From NCBI GenBank assembly GCA_015345905.1, contig JADDTR010000005.1:1054001-1118000 (forward strand): a DNA stretch of 64,000 bases. The letters run 5' to 3'. The translations under genes and the position numbers were made by a program. This stretch comes from Aotearoamyces nothofagi (Eukaryota; Ascomycota; Leotiomycetes; Leotiales; Tympanidaceae). The notes beneath the pieces are model-generated. The model ran no database searches. It was given only the letters and a program-made list of their open reading frames with translations, and was not told the origin of the DNA. Within the stretch, counting starts at the first letter, position 1. Each line of letters starts with the position of its first letter. Positions 34,201-46,660 of this stretch are shown piece after piece.

Positions 34201-35333
34201 CGTAATAGCTCGTTCTTGACTGTTCTAAATGACTCGTACGTGATGTTCGATTCCCGATACTCTTTTTGGTCGCAGTAAGTGGCTCTCGAGCTGGTAAAGA
34301 TGCAAAATTCAGGCTACTCTTTCGCACAATTGGTCTGATTGGGCTTGAGCCATCCGATGGTGACTGCATATCATCAAAGTTCTCGCTAGATTTAGTTATT
34401 GACTCTTCGACTATTTGGTTCGCGACGTGCTCTTGCTGGGTGTTTGGGGAAGATCCTTCGGGAGACTTTCTCTGCGGGAAGCTGGGCTCTGTGATTCGAG
34501 TCTGCGCAGGTGACTGGGTAGTGTGCAGGGCTCGTTGTGGACTTGACGCTGGGTTATGAGATGGTTGATAGGAGGTAGATTCTTCAAGGGAAACTTGAAG
34601 TGTTTGCTCTTCCTTCGCGGATTGGCATGAACCTTCCGTTGCGTAACGCTCTTCCGACTGGTGATTGGTTATCGTAGGCTCTCTCATAACGGCAAGAGTC
34701 TTCGCTGGATTCGATTTGGGGGGTGGAGCTTGATCATGTTCGTCAAACTCAATCGCGATACTGGCTTGGCTACCGTGGTAACCAGAATCAAAATGAAATC
34801 TATTGGCGTCCTGTGAAATCATTGCCTTTGGAGCTGCTACCGCCGCCTCTGTCTGATCTGAAGCATCAACTGCGACCTGGAATTTCGGCACTGGTCGCTC
34901 ATGGTAGATATCTCGGAACGGACTTGTTCCAGGTCGTGGTGATGCTGAAAATATATTGGAAAGTGGCTGATCAACCATTAGTGCTAATCTGAGGATCCGT
35001 ACAATGCACTTACTGCTCGAGCCTCTAAAGGATTCCTCTTTCGAGCCGTTCGCGGTGTCTTCCCTCTTAACTTCCCTGGGGTCTTGAAAATCTCCGTTAC
35101 ATTTCTATAGCGAAACAGTCAGCAATGACCACTTCCAGACTGCGACTCACGTACAGTTGATTCTCGCTGAAGATCTCCGCCATATGTTCATTCAACCAAT
35201 CCAACTCATTTCTGGCAGAGAAGGTGAATTCCTCTGCTTCTGATTCTTCAATTTGCAGTGCTGATGACCGTTCCTCCGCAATCCATGACGCTGACCCAAC
35301 CTGAAGGCGCGAATTCGCTCGTACTGACGCCAT
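31245..35333 (-). CDS. Inner centromere protein INCENP/Sli15
   Basis: Five exons: 35333-35155, 35104-35014, 34966-32504, 32445-31933 and 31880-31245; 1293 residues in this model. The N-terminus (ARNELDWLNEHMAEIFSENQ) matches the INCENP region that binds Survivin and Borealin. The middle is a long disordered, Ser/Pro-rich section with many phospho-type sites (SPxR/K). Then comes a charged single-helix/coiled-coil part (KEKEAKEAQAMAAQLDKLEK). The C-terminus holds the IN-box that activates Aurora kinase: DLPEIHTDSEDED, FPVPDWANSP and a conserved WGRFRARTSSANWSGSDRLT tail with the TSS-type phosphosite. The protein is the scaffold of the chromosomal passenger complex. The exon 3/4 acceptor is uncertain: three in-frame choices (exon start at 32445, 32463 or 32472) change length by 6-9 residues. 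Confidence 0.92.
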
Positions 35334-36357
35334 ATCTAACGATCAAAACAATGATTTTGAAGGTGGATTTGCGCAACGCGCGGTGAATATTAGGCGTGTT
35401 GAATCTATATGCTCATTTCGTATAATTCGCTGCAATCAATATAAAATGAATTCAATCGCTGAAGGCTTTCCTGGGTCGAATGGTGGAGCTGTCGTGTCGC
35501 CGTCGTAACGTGTTTAGTCGTTTGTTTTGGTTACAGCTCCCCACCGCGATCCATCGACACGCTAAAGTTCCACTAGTACTCCAGCACGTGATCTTGATTT
35601 CGATACTCGGGACATCTTCGGCAATATATCTCTAATGTGAGCGAGAAATGATCAACGACAACTTATTTTAACATGTCATATAAAGCTAGTAATGTTGCAA
35701 TGATTATTCATTTCCGTTTGTAAGTTTCTCTGAGCTTAATTTATTTCTGTTAGAAACATATGTTATAACTTATATGTACCAAGAAATCAAGATTCAATGT
35801 TTGTCAATTCGAAAAAGGAATGTCATATTTTTTTATTTTTTTATTCTGTTTTAATGTTCAATGAAAAACACTTGAATATAGATATTACAATTCAGTTACG
35901 AGTAACAAATCCATGACTTCTATCAAGTCTTTTCTCTAACAGTCTAGTTATAAATAAAGATATCTCTTCCTACGGCCCAACAATCCTTAATGATGAAAGT
36001 GAAGGAGAAGATTTCTAAGCTGTAGGCAGCTTTTAAAACTTGAGAACGAGTGCTATTAGCGTTGGGTGGCATGAGATACGTAAAGGAATATCATGTGAAG
36101 AGATATTTAAGGGAGTGTTTTATACTAAGGATTGCCCCTATAAGTAGAGAGATCAGTATGAATTACACAATAGAGAAAGTATGAAGACTACCTAGGAGTT
36201 ATTAATTTATTAAAGTTAACAAGCCGTCATAGTTTACTTGATAAGTTTTGGGAATTGTTCTAAATAGATATTCATGTCTCATGACACGACCCATAATTGT
36301 GTATTATTATACGGAAGTCGGTATATTTAGTTGAGACCCGCGCACTTGTGTTTTACT
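35334..36357. other. AT-rich intergenic region
   Basis: About 1 kb, markedly AT-rich (35640-36300), with T-rich runs near 35830. The first 250 bp should carry the INCENP promoter. No gene seen. Confidence 0.6.
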
Positions 36358-39300
36358 TTACGCCTTGTCCTGTATAGGTATTTTTTCTGTGCTGATATTC
36401 CTCTTTCCCCAACCGCCCCAGAACCCACTACTTACAGACACAGGGGCCGTTGTTGGAGGAGTGACTGCCTTTGTCTCGGTTGTCCGTCCTATATATGACG
36501 CAAGACCCGTCATTGTAACGCTTCTCTCAATAGTCGTCTGACTGGGACTTGAACTATGCCCAGGACTGTCCCCATTACCCATGCCTAGCATTTTCCTTAG
36601 ACTCTCTAATTTAGCCTTAGCTTCCTCAGCCTCTTGCTTTGCAACTGCCTCTGCAGTCTTGGCTTGGACGAGCTCTAGCACTAATGTATCGCTATCTATA
36701 GTAGGTAGTGTTTCTGGGGATAGGTCGGTCGAGGATAGAAGACTTTCGTTTTCTTTACCTTGCAGCATTTGCGGGTTTAGACTTGAAGTCCGTTTACCAA
36801 ATGTCGGAGCCTGAGATCGAGTCGAGTTCGGGCGACCAAGTTTAAGCTCTCTTAGCCCAGCGTGTCCAGACGCTCGTTTTGGCCACTCGCTTTCCCCTAA
36901 AGATGTCAAAGCGTCCGGCGAAGTGGCATTTGACTTTCTTGACCGAAGATCTTGAACGAGCTTCTCTAGACGCTGCTTTTCTTGATGCGCATGTCGTATA
37001 TGAGCGTGCCCTTCTCTGACCTGCTCTCTCAAGTTTACAAGCTCTAGCTCAAGATCGTCCAGACGCCGGCTGAGATCTTGCGATTTCGAGACTTCCCCGA
37101 TGAGTAGATCTTTCGCCCGAGCTAGTTCATCTTTTAATTGAGACTTGCTTTGAAGCATTGATGACCTGCGATTATCTGCTTTTCCAAATCTTTCTTCGAC
37201 AGTATCAAGCAGATTCGATAAATCGGTCTGGGTGACATCTTGGTCAATATCGCTATCGTCCTCTGGGACCTCCTGAACCTCTTTGGCGTCTTCGACGTCG
37301 TCTTCGACCTCGTTTATCTCCACGTTTTCAAAGGCTGTGATGCCATTATCGTTCTCCTGAGCTGACTCGTGTGACTCGTCATCGTCATCATGTAACGAAG
37401 GAGTCACAGTCTCCAAGCTTCCATCACTATCTGATGTTTTCACAGTTTCTGAGCTGGTCTTCTTTCTGAGACCATCTAACAGAGACCTGACGGCATTACG
37501 ATCTTCTTCACGCTCCTCACGTTCCCGTTGAAGCTGCGTGGCAAGTATAGCTTGTTCCCGCTGTAGCTCGCTAAGAGCCACGAGAAGATCTTCAATCTGC
37601 CCGTGCAAGTTCTTTTGATTAGACGATGCCCGCTGACTAGGGACAGCGATATTAGTAAAGAGCGCGGATTGAGTTCTGAGGGATGAGCAATCGGTATTCG
37701 AAGAGTCGCGAGAGATCGAAGTAGCTTCTGTTGAAGCTGAGCTCAGAATACTGTCTGCGCTACATTCCACAGAGTTCAGCGTTGACGTGATGCTCTGCTT
37801 GGAGTTTGACCTGCGGAGAAAGCTGACAGGCCGAGATGGGGCAGCCAGGCCGGGAGTTAGGTTTGCCGGCTTTGATGATGAACTAGAGCTAGCCCACAGT
37901 CGTCCCAAAAACCTGGAAGCAGCGGGACCGACATCTGACGATGATGGGTTGCTCGTATCTAAAGACTGAGTATCTCTATAACTTACTTCGAGTGCTTGTA
38001 GACTCTCATTGGTGACGATGCTTGTCAGACTCACGAAATCGTTAACGAACTCGTCGGCATTATAATGGTAGCAATCCCATAGACCTCGGGATAGTAAAAG
38101 CTGCATAACATCCTCAAATTCTGTACAAGCCAGGATCTTCTCTTCGTTTTTCCGCATGAGAGATAAGGCGACCCTCATAATCGTTTCCGAAGCTCCTTCA
38201 GCGAATATTACATCGTATATCCGAAATAACATCGGTAGTGGACATGTAACAGCAAAAAAAGACAAAAACCACTGTGAAACATAGGCCGGTTCCACCTGGA
38301 GAAAATTGAGGTGAGTGAAAAGAGTAGGTAGATGCCGTTTTAATAGCTCGCGGAATTGGTAAATCCGGACATGGAGGCCCGATAGGTCTGGTAAGAAACA
38401 ACTTCGTAAATCATAACGTTCCATAAGTCTAGAATTATTAGTTCTATATGTTGCACATTACCATCAGGTGAACTTACCGCACGAGTACGCAGAAAGCCTG
38501 TTTGTCTCCCATATGCATTAGCAGAGGGCCGACAAGAAAGCCGAGTCCTTGACAGTAGCCAATTCTGTCATCGTACAAGCTGAAACATTTTAAAACCCTT
38601 CCTAGCATTTGTTGCCCATCACCATCGGGATTACGGAACATCTCTACTCCGGGAAAACTTCGTCCGAGGTCTTTCCCAATTATACCCTCATATGGACTCG
38701 ATTCTCCACAGAGCTTATCGAATTGCTCTTCGAGCAAGCGATCTCGTGCTCCGGACATACTCTGCCAGACGACGCCTCGCAATGGCGGAGGTACGCCGCT
38801 CCTTATCTTCTTTGACAGCAACGTAGGGAGCCGCTGTGCCGTTCTTGTATAGTCTTGAACCAACGCAGCATAGAATTCGAGGTCGGTCATAGGCGGAGCA
38901 GGAAGAAGAGAGTATCTTAGAGCCGACGGTGTAGGACCGTTCACCATTTTCTTTAGTTGATGTATCGAAGGCGGCCGCGATTGGCCTCGATTTCGAGGGT
39001 TCTCATCGACTGAGATTTTGGTTAGGCCCGACTTAGGATTCGTTACTAAAAGATTGTTCTCTTGCTCGAGACGAGCGAGCAGTAACGCAGTTGACTGTCT
39101 GATCAGCAAAATCCCATGTATGCTGTTAGAGTTGCCTCACGTCTTCCGAATTCTTGTCTCTTGGTTCCTTCTCCTCTGTCTTCTCGAGCCCTTCCCAATC
39201 GACTTCATCAGAAGAAACGGTGCTAACATCACTCCCCCTCCGCTCATCCGCAGCGACATCCAATTGCTGACTGCCCATGACTGAATCCTCTGCAGCCATA

Positions 39301-39533
39301 ACCTCATCAACGTTTTCAAATACTAGATCTGGCGTTTGGGGCAGATAGTCTTTGCCAATGACGTCGTCTCGTGTGTCTTCATCAATAGGTATTGCTTTGG
39401 TGACAACTGTGAGCGAGAGTGATGATGGCGGTTCTGAGAGTCGCACTGTCACCATTGAATCGTGTAATAATGTTGAGGGCGTAGTGGTCTTATTGCTAGT
39501 AGTTTGAGGAGAACCATGTTCCGAGGCCTCCAT
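36358..39533 (-). CDS. TBC-domain Rab GTPase-activating protein
   Basis: Three exons: 39533-39141, 39094-38478 and 38428-36358; 1026 residues. The TBC domain spans about residues 220-430: KIRSGVPPPLRGVVWQSMSG, IGKDLGR (the IxxDxxR arginine finger, Asp about 273, Arg about 276), GYCQG (the YxQ glutamine finger, Gln about 313), then FCVLVRLMERYDLRSCFLPD and PLPMLFRIYDVIFAEG. Both catalytic fingers are intact, so GAP activity on a Ypt/Rab GTPase is expected. The C-terminal half has acidic stretches and a long coiled coil (about 700-860), the arrangement seen in Gyp5/Evi5-like GAPs of the secretory and endocytic routes. The precise Rab partner cannot be read from sequence. The first intron is 45 nt and ends CAGACAG; the phase decides the second AG. 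Confidence 0.93.
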
Positions 39534-40651
39534 GGCAGGCAGGGAAGCCTTTGGGGATCACGAGGGTGTCTGGAATGCAGCACCAAGACCTGGAATGCTG
39601 ATAAGGGAGTGGCCGGGTTCAGCGACCGCGACGTCGTTCCTGGAGTCCCCGAACTGAGCGCGGTCGTCTAGGCAGCGAGTGCAATTGTCACACAGGACGT
39701 ATTAAAGCAACCCGCTCACGGACGCTTGGAAGGTTTATGGTTTCAAGAATGAGGGTGAAGGCCAACAATGACAGTAGCGTTGAGCAACAGATTTTCAATC
39801 AAAAGAAAGACAGCTGCCAAATTGTTACCCAGACAGCAAAATGCGCATATGTACAGTATCGAGCATGAAGTAGGAGAGAGGAATAACGAAATGTAAAAGC
39901 ACCAAGCAACCGGACGATATCGTGAGAGTTGCTTGTGCTTGCTTGACATCTAATTTACTCGACTTTCAGGGGTAGCACGAACGGCCCGCCGCGATTGGTA
40001 GCCGGAAATGGAGGTCGGTTAAGTAGCGCACGAGCACGCCAGCCTCCTTTGTTATCATCGTCGCCGTCGCCGTCTTCGTCTTCGACTTCGACAAATGCAT
40101 CAAGCACTCGATAACGGAATAACGGACGATGTGTACTGTAAATGATAATACACGTATTGCTAACAACTTAATGTATGATACTGAACCGAAGCTTTTCTCC
40201 AGCTGGAAAATCGAATTACTGTGAATCTCAATTCCCTGTCTTAAAGAACCATTTCTTGGGCGCATCTGTACGGGCAGTTCGAGCTTCACTACTACAGTAC
40301 TAACAACAATGATGTCTGACATTTCAGAAGTTAGCAGGTTTGATGCTATTGATGCTACAGTACGGTCTCAGTCCTCTGGTCAGAGTGCGTGCGACTTCCA
40401 CTGCTCCACTAAACCTTTATCTTATCAGGCCGTGGCATCCAAGATTCCAGATTCGGCAGATGCGCTGCGCTGGTGCTGATTTTAATATGTAAGGCCCATG
40501 AACATTTCAGTTTGTACTCCGTATAGTGTATAATACAGCGATAGGAATAAATAGCACCCGGCTGTCTAATTACAATGGGCTGCTTTGTCCACTGACCCAA
40601 CCACCTAGCTATCTATCACATGCTGTACGCCGGCAACTCCGTGAAATGACT
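39534..40651. other. Intergenic region upstream of the TBC gene
   Basis: About 1.1 kb. A 118-codon minus frame (39966-40322) contains a simple-sequence stretch (Ser/Lys/Thr-rich) and shows no domain. The short sequence GTACTCCGTA occurs near 40514. Otherwise nothing supported. Confidence 0.5.
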
Positions 40652-41613
40652 CTACTTCTTCAAGGCTGCAAATCTCTTAGCTAGTTCGTCAATATCCGGT
40701 ATTGTCCCCCCTACAGCCCCTTTACTTTCCAGTCCTTTCTTCGTAGTACTCGCTTCCTGAATCTTCTTGCTGGGTTTGAGGTCTAACGGCCCAGCGCCTT
40801 TCACCCGAGGATGTAGATTGTCTGTGCTCGGGCTAGGTGGATTGACTCTCAAAGGGCTGGCCGGGCCAAAATTCCTTGGCGGAGTCGCTTTGCTCAGATC
40901 ATCTATCTCATCAGCTTCCCTCCCGCCTGATGGAATAGGAGCCTCGAGGATTTTCTGCGCTTGACCACCGCTGGGATTCTCATCGTTGTCGTCATCGTCA
41001 TCGTCAATAAAAGCCGGCGCCTGGCCTGGCGACCTCTTCGGCCATTCCACACCATAAGTGCTTGCTATTTCCTCTAGATATCCATTGACTAGGGCTTCGG
41101 AAGGAGGTTCAACTCGAAGCTTCTTGACTACCTTTTCTGCTACTTTCCCATCGCTATTTTCTGCCGCAGCCAACGTGAATTCCTTCCCGTATTTATCCGC
41201 CAACAAGTGACGAACTTGTTGCAGCTCCTTGATTTCTAATCGTGGCGCAGAATACATGATGCTCTTGATAGCCTCCTCGAGGCCCGGGTCGCATGTGGAA
41301 CCTTCCATCATCCCCACTCGGGCAAGAAGCAGTTCGCAGTAGAGCTCGAGAATCTCGTGGAGTTCTGTCGTGATGTCCGATCTTATTATATTTTCCACTC
41401 GAATTTTCGCTGACTGGATCTTGCCAGCTTCTAGGAGTTGTGCCATGCCTCGTCGCTGTTGTTTGGAGACTGCTTCATCTTTCTGTTGCACCATTCGTAG
41501 CCTTGCGATAGATAGCTTTAGCTGTACCTTAAGCTTGGCCTACGTTCTCCATTAGCCCGCGAAATATGCCTGGGAATATGATAGCTGACCATAAGTGTCG
41601 TAGAAGGCGCCAT
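40652..41613 (-). CDS. ist1: ESCRT-III regulator Ist1
   Basis: Two exons: 41613-41590 (24 bp, eight residues) and 41539-40652; 303 residues. The N-terminal Ist1 domain is unmistakable: AKLKVQLKLSIARLRMVQQK, KQQRRGMAQLLEAGKIQSAK, IRVENIIRSDITTELHEILE and YCELLLARVGMM. The remainder is a linker with an acidic patch (FIDDDDDDNDEN) and a C-terminal MIM-like helix (IPDIDELAKRFAALKK) that would bind the MIT domain of Vps4. Ist1 controls Vps4 recruitment to ESCRT-III during multivesicular-body formation. The small first exon is inferred from the family start; its donor, GTCAGC, is weak but the branch point (GCTAAT) and acceptor (CGTAG) are good. The gene is divergent from the 42075 gene. Confidence 0.92.
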
Positions 41614-42074
41614 GTTGGCGACTTTGTGAAGAAAGAAAGGAACCAATCTGAATATTTGTTTAGTTGTGCTGTATCTGGGGACGCCTGGGTCGGATCTACT
41701 ACGACGTCAATGGTGGGGATATTTAGCGTGACTACGTTAGCCAGGAACACGCGTCGCGCTGTGAATATCAAAAATGACCCGCTTGATCTAGGACTATCAG
41801 GACTATCAGGAACATCAGGAACATCATTGACCACATTTGCAATTTCACTAGAACGCCATGGTTTACCAGGCCAAGGTGTGTTGATGGTTGCTCTAACGTG
41901 GTCGTTGGCTGTGGAAGTCAACCAAAACCCTGCACCATACTCAAAACTTCGGACTCAAGTGGCCGCTTATTTGGACGAGGACATATCTGATATTTTCCTC
42001 ATCAATGACTGCTAGCAAGTTAGGCCAAGCCTGAGAGAACGTTTGATGCTTACTGGCCAGCTTTCGGCAAAGAA
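41614..42074. promoter_or_regulatory. Divergent promoter region, ist1 / ArAE-like gene
   Basis: A 461-bp shared upstream region between divergent starts. It contains four 9-bp tandem units, GGACTATCA twice then GGAACATCA twice (41791-41826). Long open frames on both strands here lack domain support. Confidence 0.5.
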
Positions 42075-45000
42075 ATGACGGAAGGCGAGGCAAAAATGGA
42101 CTCTGAGGCGGAAGCCCACGCAAAGCCCGACTCAAAGCTGCATTCAGAGTTGAGCAAGTGGGAGACGTGGGTAGAGAAGCGGTTTATAGAAATATGGACG
42201 AACTTGCAAACGAACCACCTTTGGCAACGCATGCTCAAAAACACCCTGGCTACTACGATTGCGGTCATCATTGCTATGATACCGGCAGTCGTTGAGGCAT
42301 ATGGGGTAGCAACTTACTTGGCTGCAATCACCAGTGTCTTTGGGCACCCTGGTCGGCGATTTGGTATGATGGCTGAAGCGCTGACGCTGGCACTCTCTGG
42401 GACGCTCCTTGGAACAGCTTGGTCTACTCTTGGAGTATACCTATTCAGCCTCGTGCATGACACCAATCCGGCTGCTGCGTACACTATCCGGGGCATATTT
42501 TTAATGGCGGCACTGCTGTTTCATGGAATACTACGCTCACACACCCCAAGACTGTTTCTTTTTGTACTTCTGTTGGTCATCGTATCAGTTGTCACACTGA
42601 CAAGCCCCGCTGTCGTTGTTTCTACGAAACTGGTCACTCAAATCCTATACCCGATTTTGACAGCAATAGGTATTGTGCTTCTTATAAATGTCTGCATTTT
42701 CCCGGAGTTCAGTAGTAGTTTCCTTGGTATCACAACTATCGAAACCCTGGGAGAGACAGTAGCAGCTTTACGAGACTCTGGAACATATTTTATTTCAACT
42801 ATTGAAGCCTCGGGAGAACATGTCGAAGAATGCTCGGACGGCATGAGAACAGAGAGAATTATAGATATCGATGAAAGGGAACCAATTGGCCAACGTATGT
42901 CGAAAATTGCCAGAAGACCAACTACTGCTGCCGAGCCCCCAAAAGACAGAGACGCGATCGATGCTATCCCGGCCTTTGTGCGTAAGATTGCACGCAAACT
43001 TAAACCCGAGAATAAAAAGGAAGAAGGGGGTGATCAGACACAAAAGGAAGAAGATACTACTGTCAAGCTGTCATCCTTGACCGAAAAGAAAGCGAAATTA
43101 AGAGCCAAATTGAGCAGTTGTAAGGCTGCTCAGACAGAGTGCAACTTCGAGCTATCTTTTGCGGTATTGCCGCCGCGGGACCTAAAGCCAATCAGCGACA
43201 CTAATATGAAAAAGCTTGTTGCCAATACTATCGCTTTGATTGGCGCCTGCGAGAGCAAATATGCATTGATGGGGGATCGGGATGATGTAGAAGACAAAGA
43301 AAGCCAACTTGACGTTACTACCGAGTACGCCAATCTTAGCGAGGCCACGAGTAGGAGATCATCGCTGCATCTCGAATTATCAGCGGAAGAATCTAGCGAC
43401 GATGAAGAGAAGGACGGCGATAAAGAAGAAGCAAAGAAGCTCGAAAAGCGCCGCAAGAAGCGTAAGAATAAGTCTAAATTGGCGCGTGAAATTCTAGAGT
43501 TGGAGTTGGTTAAACCACGGAAGGAAATCGAATTTGGAGACGTAGAACTTCTGAAATTCCTTGTCAAGCGTATCAAGGGACCTCTTTGTGACCTACAGGA
43601 GAAGATTGATGAAAGTGTTAATGTTGTAACTTCGTGCTTGGCATACTGCTATGACGTCCCCAAGCTCCCATCTGGGGCAAGGCCACCAAAAGGCATAGAG
43701 TTGGAGGAAATTGATATCCGCGTTGATATCCTTACCTCAGCAATCACACACTTTGACAAAGACTCTGCTGGTGCTTTAGAGAGCGCTGGTGCCTTACATG
43801 ATCTCCACGGCCCTCAAATCGATATCGCACCACGTATGGAGACATTTCTCATATCGAGTTTCTTGCTCAATCTTCGCCAAGCAGCATTGCATACTTTAGA
43901 GATGCTGAAGCAATCACGAAAGATAGTCGAGAAACGACAAGCGCGGCATGAACGCCGTAGACTCTATCCTCCAAGAATCAACTGGCGTAAGTGGCTGACA
44001 TCTGGAGGGGAATCAGATATGCTTGCGCTCCCCGAAGAGGGTCGAAAAGATGCCCGTACTGGCACCAAAAATGAAAAATCAGAGGACGATGCGGGTGATA
44101 TGTCCAACGAAGAAGATCTACTGGGGGCGAAGAAAGAGAGGGACGAGGAAATTGGGATAAATCAAAACGACACCCACGACGTAAGTTGCCTCCTATAATT
44201 CATGACCTCAATATGCACCTACAAGCGAACCGGAACTTTGATTATATTTTTACTAATGTCTGCTTAGTCTCAATCACCGCATCCTGCTGTTGTAAAGAGC
44301 CAGAAGGCGAAGCGCCCGAAACCCAAAAAGAGCAGATCGGACCGCATGCGAAATATGCTTGCTGACTCTATAGAATATGCTGTTGCCTCTGACGATGTCA
44401 TGTATGCAGTTAAGCTAACTATCGCTGTATTTCTTGTTACATGGCCAGCGTTTGTTGGCAACTGGAACTATTGGTACTATCTTAATCGTGGCCTTTGGGC
44501 AGCTCTTCAACTAGTCCTCATCACCGAGATTGCCATCGGGTCTTCAATATGGGTATTCATCCTTCGAGCCGTCGGTACAAGTATTGGATGTGTTTGGGGG
44601 TTTGCTGCCTATGAAGCCGGTGGGGGTAATCGGGTGGTATGTGTGGTGTTACTTGTCATTGGGATAGTCCCATCCTCATATATACATCTGGGCTCAAAAT
44701 ACGTCAAAGCTGGGATGGTCTGTATTATATCCATGTGCGTCGTTGCCCTAGCCACGATTGACAAGACGGTCCCAGGCACAGGCACGCAAATTTTCCTAAA
44801 GCGTCTTATAGCCTTTCTCATCGGTGGTGTTGTTGCACTGATTGTGGAAGTCGTTTTGCTTCCAGTGAAAGCTCGTGACCGACTAGTGGAATCACTTGCG
44901 GCATCAATCCGCCAGATCAGTGAAATGGAGGCCTGCTTAGCATATGGTATCGAGACGGAAGCCAATGTTGACGTACGCTCCCCTGTGATATCCGAACGCT

Positions 45001-46037
45001 TTGAAAACGCCAAATCAAAGGCCCAAGGCGCATTGACGGCAGCAGAGACATTCTTACCATTTTGCGACCAAGAACCACGACTGAAAGGCTCTTTTGCAGG
45101 CCTAGCGCTCGTGTACACCGAGATACTCTATGTGTTGCACCAAATTGTGGATAAAATGGATAACATGTTACAACTACGAAAGGAGTACGGCTCTGGTGTC
45201 TTGGAAGAGCTCAATGCACAGGCCTATCCGTATCGGAGAAACGTTGCAGGAAGCATCACCTTGATCTTATTTGCTGTACATGAGGCACTGACGACGAAGC
45301 TACCGTTGCCGCAATTCTTGCCATCAGCTCGACTGGCGCATCTGCGAATGGTAAATCGGGTTCGAGAAGCCATAATTACTAAGGGCACGATAGTAGGAAA
45401 GAATCTTGATCCTGTCGTTGATCATCAAGACTCAACACGCTCTCAAATTGAACTATCAATGGTTAAACGTATTGTGCGCCAGAAGTTCTTGTCTTGGAAT
45501 GCCACATCCGCTGGGCAGATCGAAGTCATCGAATATCTCGAAGAACTGATTGATCTTACCAAACTGCTCGTCGGTGCGAACGAGTTTCGCAGTGGCATGC
45601 TAACCCGGCCCACATATCACGAGTATGTCGGGCGGATTGGAAAGCAGGGCGACCATAATGTCGAGAATGAGAAGGGAGCGTACGACGAAAAGACTGACAA
45701 CGATAGACCGGGTATCGATACAGCGCAAGACGAAGCTGATGACATCGTACCAGAGGCAGGCTACACTGGACCTAGGAGGAGGAGAAATCAAACGAGGACT
45801 GTAGAGAAGGAAAACGTCAAAGAGCCGATACCTAGGAAGGCAGGCGAATTAGAGGCGGCAGATAAGAAGAAACACAGACAAACAGAGGAGAGTGATCTGC
45901 CTTTGTCGTTGCAAAGAGTTAGGAGCCGAAGGGTTGAAGAGAGGAATGATATGTTGAACAGAGTTAGAAGCAAGCAAAGCGTGGATGAGCCATGGACGTC
46001 AGGCAGAGAAGGTCGACCGTCACATCGTAATGTTTAA
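42075..46037 (+). CDS. Brefeldin A-sensitivity/ArAE-like membrane transporter
   Basis: Two exons: 42075-44180 and 44268-46037 (87-nt intron, GTAAGT...GCTTAG); 1291 residues. The first hydrophobic block (about residues 50-225, roughly six segments) matches the fungal 'putative ER transporter, 6TM' N-terminal family. A long, highly charged cytosolic section follows (about 230-700), including Lys/Glu runs such as KRRKKRKNKSK. A second block of about six segments (about 745-910: AVKLTIAVFLVTWPAFVGNW, RGLWAALQLVLITEIAIGSS) matches the ArAE/FUSC-type half, followed by a DUF2421-like helical region and a charged tail. Proteins of this type are annotated as brefeldin A sensitivity related. Real substrates are unknown, so transport of aromatic or organic acids is inference. 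Confidence 0.88.
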
Positions 46038-46660
46038 ACGAAGCGGGAATCGGAGAGGGGAATCCAAACAGAGAATCCTGTAGTATAGGTACACGATAGA
46101 TAGATGTGGCTATAATGCTCTAGTAGAGCCGGCGACTGTATATTTTCCATCACTCGCGCGCTTTGGAACTGGAAGGGCGACGAGTCGATTGTAGGTTGTA
46201 AAAAAAGCATTCGTTTGAAGTATTGTACTTGTATACGGATCTGCGTGAGTACAGTACATGACTTGGCTTGACGGGGGGTGGTATACCAAACGCCCACCTA
46301 GAAACCAGACAAGTTTTGCATAGATACCTAAGTACTGAGCGACGCTGACGAGACACGTGCCTCAGAGGGAACGGATGGCTGAGTGAGTGGCACGTGAGTG
46401 GCTGTATTTACTGTAGGCGGTGTCTAAACAGGCTCTCTCAATACAGACTAGCGCACACCCTCTCTCTGTCTGGGACGTCCTTGCACGTGCCCTCTTCCGC
46501 CTCCAAACTGCCGTTTCCCGACAGAATCAGTGAGCAATAGCAACCAATTGATTTCTCTGCCATCACGTGACATTTACATATATGGCCAACGGAGCAAAGG
46601 GCGTTGCTTTGGACCAAACATAAAACCCCTACTGTGACGGCCCAGCCGTGTCACGAGACC
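46038..46660. other. Intergenic region upstream of the JmjC gene
   Basis: About 620 bp; CT-rich stretch near 46435-46510. It probably holds the 3' end of the transporter transcript and the promoter of the next gene. The tandem genes both run on the plus strand. Confidence 0.5.

Noticed and set aside
39966-40322. 118-codon minus-strand frame with an ATG
   Set aside because: Part is simple-sequence Thr/Lys/Ala; no domain and no extension by splicing. Left as non-coding, though a small orphan gene cannot be excluded.
41566-42015. 149-codon plus-strand frame upstream of the ArAE-like gene
   Set aside because: Overlaps the first exon and promoter of ist1 and contains the 9-bp repeats; no conserved motif.
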